From contig JALSKR010000256.1 of NCBI GenBank assembly GCA_026988735.1, forward strand, positions 1-7,379: 7,379 nucleotides of DNA. Direction: 5' to 3'. Numbering within the stretch: the stretch's first letter is position 1; each line of letters begins with the position of its first letter. Made by a program: the position numbers and the translations under genes. Of the stretch, positions 1 through 6,053 are shown one piece after another. The DNA is from Sulfurimonas sp. (GTDB taxonomy: Bacteria > Campylobacterota > Campylobacteria > Campylobacterales > Sulfurimonadaceae). Under the pieces are notes generated by a model. The model had not been told where the DNA came from and did no database searches. It saw only the letters and a list, made by a program, of their open reading frames with translations.

Positions 1-104
1 CCTTCTAAATCAAGTGCATAAACGGAAAGAACCGGTAAAACGAGAAAAAGTCCTAAAAATCTGAGAAAAAGAATACTTGAGAGGGGTAAAACTTTCTTGA
101 ACAT
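1..104 (-). CDS. MFS transporter, N-terminal fragment (truncated by window edge)
   Basis: Reading the minus strand from an ATG at 104-102 gives 34 complete codons that run off the left edge. The peptide begins MFKKVLPLSSILFLRF and continues with LGLFLVLPVLSVYAL. It has a short basic N-terminus followed by one hydrophobic helix with the R-F-L-G-x-F-x-V-L-P-V-x-S-x-Y-A pattern typical of the first transmembrane segment of YajR-like drug/proton antiporters of the major facilitator superfamily. That would place the product in the inner membrane as an exporter or permease of unknown substrate. An AAAGGA Shine-Dalgarno sequence (minus strand, 115-110) lies 5 bases before the ATG, supporting the start. 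The gene diverges from rdgB. Only about 35 residues are visible, so the family call rests on this single motif and the substrate cannot be stated. Confidence 0.7.
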   Translation of the reverse strand, partial: MFKKVLPLSSILFLRFLGLFLVLPVLSVYALDLE

Positions 105-137
105 ATAAATCCTTTTGTTTTGTTGTATAATTTTAGA

Positions 138-143
138 ATTATA
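138..143 (-). promoter_or_regulatory. Candidate -10 box for the minus-strand MFS gene
   Basis: The minus strand reads TATAAT at 143-138, about 34 bases before the ATG at 104, giving a plausible short leader. I see no convincing -35 hexamer, which is common for sigma-70 promoters in Campylobacterota, where AT-rich upstream DNA substitutes. The whole intergenic region is very AT-rich, so chance TATAAT matches are likely. Confidence 0.3.
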
Positions 144-162
144 GAGCAACTATTATTTATAA

Positions 163-190
163 TTGATTTGCAAAAGATAAATAATATAAT
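163..190 (+). promoter_or_regulatory. Candidate sigma-70 promoter for rdgB
   Basis: TTGATT at 163-168 and TATAAT at 185-190 are separated by 16 bases, close to the ideal spacing. Transcription would begin near 197, leaving a leader of about 19 bases that contains the AAGGAA ribosome binding site at 205-210. The surrounding DNA is AT-rich, so the -35 match could be chance, but the perfect -10 at a sensible distance makes this the best candidate for rdgB. Confidence 0.5.
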
Positions 191-215
191 TTAAAAGATA
201 ATTTAAGGAAAAAAA

Positions 216-806
216 TTGAAAAAACTGGTTTTAGCAACATCAAACAAGGGAAAAGTAAGAGAAATAAAAGAACTTTGCAATGAATATGAAGTTGTGCCTT
301 ATACAGATTTAATAGATGCTTTTGAAATCATAGAAGATGCCGATACATTTCAGGAAAATGCACTGATTAAAGCACGCGCGGTTTACAAAGCCCTGGGAGA
401 TGAAAATGCAGTTGTACTGGCTGACGACAGTGGTATAAGTGTGGATGTTCTTGGAGGTGCTCCGGGAATTTACAGTGCCAGATACGGAGGAGAAGGTGCA
501 GACGACAAAGACAATCTGCGAAAACTAATGCAAGATATTCAGGCAAAAGGTGTGACAAGTTCGCCTGCACATTATACGGCAGCCATTGCAATTGTGACAA
601 AAGGCATTGAAAAAACAGTGCACGGATGGATGCACGGAGAGGCAATCACTGAGGTAAGAGGGGATGGCGGTTTTGGATATGACCCGATGTTCATTCCGCT
701 CGGATACGAAAAAACACTCGGTGAATTGGATGAGAAAGTCAAACAAGAACTCTCTCACCGCTCCCAAGCTTTAAAGCTGGCAGGTAAAATTTTAAAAAGT
801 TTATAA
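216..806 (+). CDS. rdgB: dITP/XTP pyrophosphatase (RdgB/HAM1 family)
   Basis: This 196-residue protein is a full-length RdgB/HAM1 nucleotide pyrophosphatase. The family hydrolyses non-canonical purine nucleoside triphosphates (dITP, ITP, XTP) to the monophosphate and pyrophosphate in the cytosol, keeping deaminated purines out of DNA and RNA. The family signatures are present in order: the N-terminal TSNKGK nucleotide loop (8-13), E47 in TFQENA, the ADDSG metal/catalytic motif with D70 and D71 (69-73), GAPGIYSARY (81-90), FGYDPMF (153-159) and the base-recognition SHRSQA (180-185). The start is TTG at 216; AAGGAA at 205-210 lies 5 bases upstream and MKKLVLATSNKGK is the expected N-terminus, so TTG is preferred to any internal ATG. 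It is a single gene converging on uppP; its stop abuts the end of a possible small minus-strand ORF. Nothing is missing or odd apart from the start codon. Confidence 0.97.
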   Translation: MKKLVLATSNKGKVREIKELCNEYEVVPYTDLIDAFEIIEDADTFQENALIKARAVYKALGDENAVVLADDSGISVDVLGGAPGIYSARYGGEGADDKDNLRKLMQDIQAKGVTSSPAHYTAAIAIVTKGIEKTVHGWMHGEAITEVRGDGGFGYDPMFIPLGYEKTLGELDEKVKQELSHRSQALKLAGKILKSL

Positions 807-893
807 AAACTTACGGCTTGCAAGATAGAATGTTTTTTCCAATTTGTGTAGTAATGAATGCAAGCGGTCGTGATATCTGCTGATTCTTTGCAT
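801..893 (-). CDS. Possible 30-residue small ORF downstream of uppP
   Basis: On the minus strand, an ATG at 893-891 opens a 30-codon ORF that ends at TAA 803-801 and overlaps the last codon of rdgB. What favours it is a strong Shine-Dalgarno sequence, AAGGAAG, 4 bases before the ATG, the best-looking ribosome site in this gap. The peptide starts MQRISRYHDRLHSLLHKLEK and ends TFYLASRKFL. It is basic and could form an amphipathic helix; there is no signal peptide or known motif. It lies 57 bases after the uppP stop in the same direction and could be read from the uppP transcript. I do not recognise it. It may equally be chance coding, or the remnant of a longer gene, since another frame of the same DNA is also open for 51 codons. 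Confidence 0.22.
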   Translation of the reverse strand: MQRISRYHDRLHSLLHKLEKTFYLASRKFL

Positions 894-950
894 GATACTT
901 CCTTGTCCATTAAAATGTCTAACAGGAAAAAGAGAGCAAAAAGTGTACCA

Positions 951-1721
951 CTAGTTAAATAGCGTTAAAAGTATCACACCGAAAAGAATTCTGTAAACAC
1001 CAAAGGCTACAAAGGTGAATTTTTCCAAAAATTTTAAAAAAAGTTTGATTGTCAGGTAGGCAACAACAAAAGCTACAAAAAAGCCGACAGCCAAAGCCTC
1101 CATGTTTGCAGAGGAAAATTCACTGTAATGTTTAAGCAGGTCATATCCGCTGACAGCACTCATAACGGGAAAGGCAAGCAAAAAGCTGAACTCTGCGCTT
1201 GCTTTTCTGTCCAAACCGACCAAAAGTGCACCTATAATGGTAGCTCCCGCACGTGAGGTTCCCGGGATGAGGGCAAAAATCTGTGCAATGCCTATCCACA
1301 GGGCTTGTCTGAGTGTGACATCTTCGACATCCTGTATCATCTCTTTTTCCTGTGGAATGTAAAACTTTTCAACAATCAAGAAGACAACCCCGCCGATGAT
1401 GAACATTACAGCCACAATAGTAATGCTGAAGAGTTCTTTGATTTGATGCGAAAAAATAAAGCCGACAATACCTATAGGTAAAAAGGCAAGAAAAACTTTT
1501 GTCCATAAAGAAATATGTTTGAATGTAAACTTTTCTCTGTAGTTGAGAACAACAGCTAAAATGGCAGCAAACTGTATGATGACTTCATAGGCTTTTGTGA
1601 CATTTGTCTGATCTATACCCAAAAATTGGCTGGCAACAATCAGATGACCGGTAGAAGAGATAGGTAGAAATTCGGTAAAACCTTCAATAATACCCAGTAA
1701 AACAGAGTCAAAGAGCGTCAT
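951..1721 (-). CDS. uppP: Undecaprenyl-diphosphate phosphatase (UppP/BacA)
   Basis: A 256-residue integral inner-membrane enzyme that dephosphorylates undecaprenyl diphosphate to the monophosphate lipid carrier used for peptidoglycan and surface polysaccharide synthesis; raised levels of this family give bacitracin resistance. Both active-site regions are intact: [14 protein letters not shown] (13-26), holding the equivalents of the catalytic glutamates (E13, E17), S23 and H26, and PGTSRAG (153-159) with the conserved R157. Hydrophobic stretches fit the usual multi-spanning topology (for example about 44-60, 76-92, 98-117, 160-170, 178-192, 208-230 and 236-255). Length is close to the family norm of about 260-275. 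The ATG at 1721-1719 is preceded by AAAAGG about 6 bases upstream. It is transcribed alone, divergently from the aminotransferase operon, and converges on rdgB. No clear terminator follows its TAG stop. Confidence 0.97.
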   Translation of the reverse strand: MTLFDSVLLGIIEGFTEFLPISSTGHLIVASQFLGIDQTNVTKAYEVIIQFAAILAVVLNYREKFTFKHISLWTKVFLAFLPIGIVGFIFSHQIKELFSITIVAVMFIIGGVVFLIVEKFYIPQEKEMIQDVEDVTLRQALWIGIAQIFALIPGTSRAGATIIGALLVGLDRKASAEFSFLLAFPVMSAVSGYDLLKHYSEFSSANMEALAVGFFVAFVVAYLTIKLFLKFLEKFTFVAFGVYRILFGVILLTLFN

Positions 1722-1756
1722 AAAAAACCTTTTCTAGAAATTTAAACTTATTTCGA

Positions 1757-1762
1757 TATAAT
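1757..1762 (+). promoter_or_regulatory. Candidate -10 box for the aminotransferase-hisZ-purA operon
   Basis: A perfect TATAAT lies 47 bases before the aminotransferase ATG, in a T/A-rich tract without an obvious -35 hexamer, as is usual for sigma-70 promoters in Campylobacterota. The start site would be near 1769, with a leader of about 40 bases carrying AGGAA at 1798-1802. The same spot also reads CGATAT (1754-1759), similar to a sigma-28 -10 element, but no properly spaced sigma-28 -35 was found. Confidence 0.55.
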
Positions 1763-1784
1763 ACGAGGTTTTATTTTTAAACAA
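1758..1784 (-). promoter_or_regulatory. Candidate promoter for uppP, overlapping the divergent operon promoter
   Basis: On the minus strand TTGTTT (1784-1779) and TATTAT (1763-1758) are spaced by 15 bases, slightly short of ideal. Transcription would begin near 1751, about 30 bases before the uppP ATG. The -10 shares five of its six base pairs with the plus-strand TATAAT, so the two promoters could not bind polymerase simultaneously. Confidence 0.4.
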
Positions 1785-1809
1785 CCTAAAACTCAATAGG
1801 AAATTACAT

Positions 1810-2937
1810 ATGTTACTTTTTACACCCGGTCCTACTCCAGTTCCTCAAAATGTTCGTGATGCCATGAGCGCTGAGACAATGCACCATCGTACGCCTGAAT
1901 TTGAAGCTGTCTTTGAAAAAACACGTGAGCATCTTTTTGAACTTTTTGCTACGGATGAAGTTGTGATGATCGCATCAAGCGGAACAGGCGCAATGGAAGC
2001 GACTGTTACAAATCTGTGTAAAAACACATTGTTAAATGTGAACTCAGGAAAGTTCGGTGAGCGTTTTGGAAAAATAGCAAAGGCACACGGACTCAAAAAT
2101 GTTGAGATAAAAAATGAATGGGATACGCCTGTAAGTGTTGCAGATGTTGTTGCAGCGGTAGAGGCAAACAGTGACATTGATGCTATTGCCGTGCAGATAA
2201 GCGAGAGTGCCGGCGGACTTCGTCATCCTGTAGAAGAGTTGGCTGAGGCTGTGAAGAAAGTCAATCCGGATATTATGATTATTGCAGACGGTATTACCGC
2301 TGTAGGTGTTGAGCGAATAGATGTGACAAATATTGATGCCTTGATTGCAGGCAGTCAAAAAGCACTGATGCTGCCTCCCGGTCTTGCTATCATAGGACTC
2401 TCAAACGCAGCAATAGAAAAAATCGGTGAAGGAAAAGGATACTATTTCAACCTGGCATCCGAGATTAAAAAACAGCGTCAGAATACAACTGCGTATACAG
2501 CTGCCACAACACTTATCATCGGACTTTTGGAAGTTTTGGAAACGATAAAAAAAGAGGGCGGATTCGGAGTGCTGTACTGCAACACAGCAAGACGCGCAAA
2601 AGCCACTAAAACGGCACTTGAAGCAATTGGACTGCACTCTTATCCGAAAGTACCTGCAAAAAGTATGACAACGATTGATGATAAAGATGCTGCAAAAATC
2701 CGCTCAGCCTTAAAAGAAGAGTATGGTGTCAATGTAGCCGGCGGACAGGATCATCTCAAAGGAAAAATCTTTCGTATAAACCAGATGGGACTGATTGCAC
2801 CGTATGAATCAATCTGGGTTGTTAATGCCATAGAACTTATTTTGCACCGCTTGGGCCGCTTGGAATATGCGGGAACCGCTGCAAAAGTTTTTAATGAAGT
2901 GTACTTTAAAACGGCATTAGAAAAGAAAGAGATATAG
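1810..2937 (+). CDS. Class V PLP-dependent aminotransferase (alanine-glyoxylate / serine-pyruvate aminotransferase-like)
   Basis: A 375-residue, complete fold-type I, class V aminotransferase of the AGXT/serine-pyruvate group. Its hallmarks are the N-terminal TPGPTPVP (5-12), HHRTPEF (25-31), the cofactor phosphate loop SSGTGAMEA (56-64), GKFGERF (80-86), AD with D160 to pair with the pyridine nitrogen, and GSQKALMLPPGLA (181-193), where K184 should form the PLP aldimine. The family moves an amino group between alanine, serine or aspartate and glyoxylate, pyruvate or another keto acid; members are also annotated as a 42-kDa soluble hydrogenase subunit, a label I would not follow. The exact substrate cannot be read from sequence. 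The ATG has AGGAA 7 bases upstream. It heads the operon, and its TAG stop directly abuts the hisZ-like ATG, so coupled translation is likely. A role in serine/glycine or aspartate metabolism is possible but unproven. Confidence 0.9.
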   Translation: MLLFTPGPTPVPQNVRDAMSAETMHHRTPEFEAVFEKTREHLFELFATDEVVMIASSGTGAMEATVTNLCKNTLLNVNSGKFGERFGKIAKAHGLKNVEIKNEWDTPVSVADVVAAVEANSDIDAIAVQISESAGGLRHPVEELAEAVKKVNPDIMIIADGITAVGVERIDVTNIDALIAGSQKALMLPPGLAIIGLSNAAIEKIGEGKGYYFNLASEIKKQRQNTTAYTAATTLIIGLLEVLETIKKEGGFGVLYCNTARRAKATKTALEAIGLHSYPKVPAKSMTTIDDKDAAKIRSALKEEYGVNVAGGQDHLKGKIFRINQMGLIAPYESIWVVNAIELILHRLGRLEYAGTAAKVFNEVYFKTALEKKEI

Positions 2938-3786
2938 ATGATACTTGAACATGAAATACCAAACGGTTCAAAACTCTATTTCGGTAAATCTGCAAAGATA
3001 AAACGCCATATAGAAAAGATTGCAAGTGATATTCTTGATGCCAATGGATATGAAGAGATTGTTACACCGATTTTTTCGTATCATCAGCATAAAAGTATTG
3101 CAGATGAGAGAGAACTGATACGTATCAATGATGAAAAAAACAATGCACTTTCTTTGCGTGCGGATTCAACAATAGATGTGGTGCGTATTATAGAAAAAAG
3201 ACTCGGAAGCAATACAAAACAGAAAAAATGGTTTTACATTCAGCCTGTATTTACCTACCCGACAAATGAACAGTATCAAGTTGGTGTAGAGTTTATGGGT
3301 GAGAAAAAACTCTCGTCTGTAGCAACGCTTGCAACAGAAATTTTTGAGCAGTTACATGTAAAGCCTTTAATGCAGATTTCAAATATAAAAATACCGGAAC
3401 TTTTGGTTGCAATGTTTGATGAACTCACTATAGATGATTTCAGGCATATTAACATTGACAAATTTTTGAACCTCAAAGTAGAGTGGCTGAGCGAGCTTGT
3501 TTATCTGCAGTATGTGGATCAGATAGATGATGTGATAGACAAAGTACCTGATGCAATAAAAAAAGAGTTGCAAAAAATGAAAGACCTGTGCGCTGAGATT
3601 GCCTGTGACAATGCTGTTTTGGCACCACTGTATTATGCAAAGATGCTCTATTATGATGAGCTGTTTTTTAGATGTATAGTCGGCAATGAAGTATATGCAC
3701 GCGGCGGAAGATACAAAGATGCAGACTTGACATCTGTAGGGTTTGCAATTTATACAGATACTTTGTGTGAAGCGTTAGAGCAATAA
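2938..3786 (+). CDS. hisZ: HisZ-like ATP phosphoribosyltransferase regulatory subunit (HisRS paralogue)
   Basis: A 282-residue protein with the class II histidyl-tRNA synthetase catalytic-domain fold but no C-terminal anticodon-binding domain, the architecture of HisZ. HisZ forms a complex with short-form HisG and is needed for the first step of histidine synthesis. HisRS-like landmarks are GYEEIVTPIF (37-46), LRADST (73-78, for HisRS LRPE-T), the motif 2 region VFTYP through QVGVEFMGE (104-122), GGRY (256-259) and motif 3 GFAIYTDTL (268-276). The motif 2 and motif 3 arginines that bind ATP in synthetases appear to be T106 and T275, so it should not charge tRNA. It is shorter than many HisZ proteins (often over 300 residues). 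The start abuts the aminotransferase stop and has only a weak AAAGAGA ribosome site, implying coupling. Its partner hisG is not in the window. The alternative is an unassigned class II synthetase paralogue. Confidence 0.82.
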   Translation: MILEHEIPNGSKLYFGKSAKIKRHIEKIASDILDANGYEEIVTPIFSYHQHKSIADERELIRINDEKNNALSLRADSTIDVVRIIEKRLGSNTKQKKWFYIQPVFTYPTNEQYQVGVEFMGEKKLSSVATLATEIFEQLHVKPLMQISNIKIPELLVAMFDELTIDDFRHINIDKFLNLKVEWLSELVYLQYVDQIDDVIDKVPDAIKKELQKMKDLCAEIACDNAVLAPLYYAKMLYYDELFFRCIVGNEVYARGGRYKDADLTSVGFAIYTDTLCEALEQ

Positions 3787-3807
3787 AAAAAGAGGAATAG
3801 AAAAAAT

Positions 3808-5067
3808 ATGTATACAAATAAAGCAGATGTGATTGTAGGAATTCAATGGGGAGATGAAGGCAAAGGCAAGATAGTTGATAAGCTTGCTATGGAGTATGAT
3901 ATGGTTTGCCGTTCCCAAGGCGGACACAATGCAGGGCATACAATTTGGGTAGACGGTGTAAAATATGCACTGCACTTGATTCCCTCAGGTGTACTAAACC
4001 CCAAAGCTGTCAATGTTGTCGGTAACGGTATTGTCCTTTCACCCTCTTCCATTATTAAAGAGATGGAGCAGTTTGAAAACCTTGAGGGTCGTCTCTATAT
4101 TTCTGACAAAGCACACCTTAATCTTGCATATCATGCACAGATTGACCAGGCAAAAGAGAAACTCAAAGGTGACAAAGCGATTGGCACAACAGGAAAAGGG
4201 ATAGGACCTGCCTACAGTGACAAAATTAACCGTATCGGACATCGTGTGGGTGAGCTTTTGAATCCTGAAAAATTATGCCAGACTATTTTGGATTATTTTG
4301 AGCAAAACAAGCCTATTTTTGATGTGATGGATCTGCATGCACCGAAAAAAGAAGAGCTTTTGGCTGAACTTGAAGGTTTTAAAGAAAAACTAGCACCATT
4401 CATAACAGATACAACACAGATGGTATGGCGTGCACTTGACGATGAAAACAAGCGTGTACTGCTTGAAGGCGCACAGGGAACTATGCTTGACATTGATCAC
4501 GGAACGTATCCGTATGTGACCTCTTCATCAACTGTCAGTGCCGGAGCATGTACAGGACTGGGGCTTAATGCCAAAGATATCGGCAAGGTGACAGGAATAG
4601 TCAAAGCCTACTGTACACGTGTTGGCAACGGCCCGTTTCCAAGTGAAGATCTCGGTGAAGCCGGCAAGCGTCTTGGAGAGCAGGGTAATGAGTTTGGAAC
4701 AACGACCGGCAGAGCAAGAAGATGCGGCTGGTTTGATGCTGTAGCGACAAGATATGCAAGCCGTTTAAACGGATGTGATGAACTTGCATTGATGAAACTG
4801 GATGTGCTTGACGGTTTTGATGAGGTCAAAGTGTGTGTTGCCTATGAATACAAGGGCAAGACAATAGACTATGTGCCGATTGATTTGGAAAATGTTACAC
4901 CGGTTTACAAAACATTTAAAGGGTGGGATAACTCTGTAGGAGCTAGAACATTTGAGGAACTGCCAGCTTCTGCACAGGATTATGTCAAACTGATTGAAGA
5001 GATAAGTAAAACAAAAGTCGGTATAATTTCTACATCACCTGAAAGAGAAGATACAATCATTTTATAA
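3808..5067 (+). CDS. purA: Adenylosuccinate synthetase
   Basis: A complete 419-residue PurA, the cytosolic GTP-dependent enzyme that joins IMP and aspartate into adenylosuccinate, the first committed step to AMP. All signature regions are intact: QWGDEGKGK (13-21) with catalytic D16, NAGHT (41-45) with catalytic H44, [11 protein letters not shown] (126-136), [16 protein letters not shown] (220-235), the [12 protein letters not shown] loop (297-308) with the arginines that contact substrate and GTP, and KLDVLDG (330-336). Length matches bacterial PurA, about 420-430. The ATG follows AGAGGA at 3791-3796 and lies 21 bases after the hisZ-like stop; the stop is 10 bases before the FliJ-like TTG. 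A purA gene ahead of a FliJ-like gene is, as I recall, also the arrangement in Campylobacter and Helicobacter. Confidence 0.98.
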   Translation: MYTNKADVIVGIQWGDEGKGKIVDKLAMEYDMVCRSQGGHNAGHTIWVDGVKYALHLIPSGVLNPKAVNVVGNGIVLSPSSIIKEMEQFENLEGRLYISDKAHLNLAYHAQIDQAKEKLKGDKAIGTTGKGIGPAYSDKINRIGHRVGELLNPEKLCQTILDYFEQNKPIFDVMDLHAPKKEELLAELEGFKEKLAPFITDTTQMVWRALDDENKRVLLEGAQGTMLDIDHGTYPYVTSSSTVSAGACTGLGLNAKDIGKVTGIVKAYCTRVGNGPFPSEDLGEAGKRLGEQGNEFGTTTGRARRCGWFDAVATRYASRLNGCDELALMKLDVLDGFDEVKVCVAYEYKGKTIDYVPIDLENVTPVYKTFKGWDNSVGARTFEELPASAQDYVKLIEEISKTKVGIISTSPEREDTIIL

Positions 5068-5077
5068 GGACTTATAT

Positions 5078-5506
5078 TTGAAAACACGTTTCACATCTTT
5101 GGTACATGTAAAGAAAAACATTATGCAAAAGAGTGAACGTATTTTACAACAGGCAAATGCAAATCTGAAAAAAGCAAAAAAAGCGCTTGAAGACTCCTTG
5201 GCATTTTTGCACGATATTTCTCTCCCTTCTCATGGAAAAATAGCAGAATTTATGGCAAACAGAGCGCTTTTTGATGCACAAAGAGCCATTATACAACATA
5301 ATGAAGAGTGGCTTGCATATACAAAAAAAGAAGTTCAACAGGCAAAAGAACAACTCAAAAAAGATATGATAGAGTATGAAAAGTACAAATATCTGGAGTA
5401 TGAAGAGATGCAAAAAGCTCTCAAAAAAATAAAAATTCAAGAGGCCAAAGATTTGGATGAAATTGCCATAATGACATATACAAACAAAAACAAGGAAGCC
5501 TCTTGA
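5078..5506 (+). CDS. FliJ-like coiled-coil protein (HP0256/Cj1497c-type)
   Basis: A 142-residue, highly charged, Lys/Glu/Gln-rich protein without a signal peptide or membrane segment. It appears to form two long helices, about 8-47 and 54-135, broken by a SLPSHG turn (48-53), the antiparallel hairpin expected of FliJ. The N-terminus KTRFTSLVHVKK and the C-terminal QEAKDLDEIA resemble FliJ-family ends. FliJ is a cytosolic part of the flagellar type III export apparatus that activates the export ATPase and escorts chaperones. In H. pylori the gene after purA (HP0256, as I recall) was proposed to be a FliJ homologue affecting motility and envelope. The start is TTG at 5078, with AAGGA 7 bases upstream. 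The ORF overlaps the next gene by four bases (TTGA). Low-complexity coiled coils give weak family evidence, so another structural role is possible. Confidence 0.6.
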   Translation: MKTRFTSLVHVKKNIMQKSERILQQANANLKKAKKALEDSLAFLHDISLPSHGKIAEFMANRALFDAQRAIIQHNEEWLAYTKKEVQQAKEQLKKDMIEYEKYKYLEYEEMQKALKKIKIQEAKDLDEIAIMTYTNKNKEAS

Positions 5507-6012
5507 AATATATTTTACTCATTGGACTGCTTTACTCTTCACTTTTTTCGATGCAAAACAGCGACAAACTTTTTGAATGTACGCAAATATTTAAAGAGAG
5601 AAAAAATGAACTTTTGGTGGAACTTGAACGTATAGATGAACAAAAACAGGCACTCAATGCTTTAAAAACAGCCACAGAAGAGCTGCTGAAAAAAAAAGAG
5701 GCAAAGCTGGCTTTGAAAGAAGAAGAAGTAAATGCCAAACTTGCAGAAGTAAGCCAAAAAGAAAAAAATATTCAAGAAATGCTTGCAAAAAACACGCAAA
5801 TACTAAAAGAACTGCAGTCTATCAAAATGAATAAAATATCGCAAACATTTGCAAAAATGAAGGCAGGTGCAGCGGCCAATGTGCTTTCTGATATGGACAA
5901 AAAAGAAGCAGCTGCAATATTGCAATCATTAAAGCCAAAGGTAGTAGGAAAAATACTAACCAAGATGGATCCGAAAAAAGCATCAGAGTTAACGCAACTA
6001 TTAGCTAAATAA
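5503..6012 (+). CDS. Secreted coiled-coil protein with MotE/MgtE-N-like C-terminal domain
   Basis: A 169-residue protein. The N-terminus (1-16) has one lysine and a hydrophobic core, YILLIGLLYSSLF, which looks like a Sec signal peptide or a single membrane anchor, so the rest should be periplasmic. Residues about 25-108 are a continuous charged coiled coil containing one cysteine (C26). Residues about 112-168 form a helical domain with repeated pattern (AAANVLSDMD, AAAILQSLKP, VGKILTKMDP, ASELTQLL), as in the MgtE N-terminal/MotE/FliG-like superhelical fold. MotE is a periplasmic chaperone for a motility protein in Sinorhizobium; the C. jejuni counterpart in this locus, Cj1496c as I recall, is a periplasmic glycoprotein affecting invasion and colonisation. 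No D/E-x-N-x-S/T glycosylation sequon is visible here. The TTG start overlaps the FliJ-like stop as TTGA, with AAGGAAG 4 bases upstream. A motility role is inference. Confidence 0.68.
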   Translation: MKYILLIGLLYSSLFSMQNSDKLFECTQIFKERKNELLVELERIDEQKQALNALKTATEELLKKKEAKLALKEEEVNAKLAEVSQKEKNIQEMLAKNTQILKELQSIKMNKISQTFAKMKAGAAANVLSDMDKKEAAAILQSLKPKVVGKILTKMDPKKASELTQLLAK

Positions 6013-6015
6013 TTG

Positions 6016-6021
6016 TAAAAT
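6016..6021 (+). promoter_or_regulatory. Weak candidate -10 box for DUF507-carA
   Basis: TAAAAT lies in the 41-base gap between the MotE-like gene and the DUF507 gene, 32 bases before the latter's ATG. No -35 element at good spacing was found. It could give DUF507-carA an independent transcript, but readthrough from the upstream operon is equally plausible because no terminator hairpin lies in the gap. Confidence 0.25.
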
Positions 6022-6053
6022 ACTTAAATCTAATTAATAAGCAGGCTGAATCT

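Noticed and set aside
816..865. Inverted repeat GCTTGCA (816-822) and TGCAAGC (859-865) after rdgB as a possible terminator.
   Set aside because: The loop would be 36 bases and no T-run follows the stem on either strand, so it does not fit a Rho-independent terminator.
755..910. A 51-codon minus-strand ORF beginning MDKEVSCKESAD that runs into the 3' end of rdgB.
   Set aside because: It has no Shine-Dalgarno sequence before its ATG, overlaps about 50 bases of rdgB antisense, and shows no recognised motif. The overlapping 30-codon frame has a better start.
894..950. Short imperfect hairpin (CCTTGT with AACAGG) just downstream of uppP.
   Set aside because: The stem is bulged, the loop large and there is no adjacent T-tract in the uppP direction; too weak to call a terminator.
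1845..2177. Long open frames on the minus strand inside the aminotransferase, and similar ones antisense to hisZ, purA and the coiled-coil genes.
   Set aside because: They lie fully opposite well-supported genes, have unnatural Ser/Phe/Cys-rich composition and lack family motifs; they mirror the codon use of the real genes.
2938..3786. Functional histidyl-tRNA synthetase.
   Set aside because: There is no anticodon-binding domain, it is far shorter than HisS, and the motif 2 and motif 3 arginines appear to be replaced.
5503..6012. Possible full MgtE magnesium transporter.
   Set aside because: Only the helical repeat of the MgtE N-terminal type is present; there are no CBS domains or transmembrane transport domain, and the protein has a signal-like N-terminus.
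5503..6012. N-linked glycosylation sites like those expected for the C. jejuni counterpart.
   Set aside because: No D/E-x-N-x-S/T sequon occurs in the protein.
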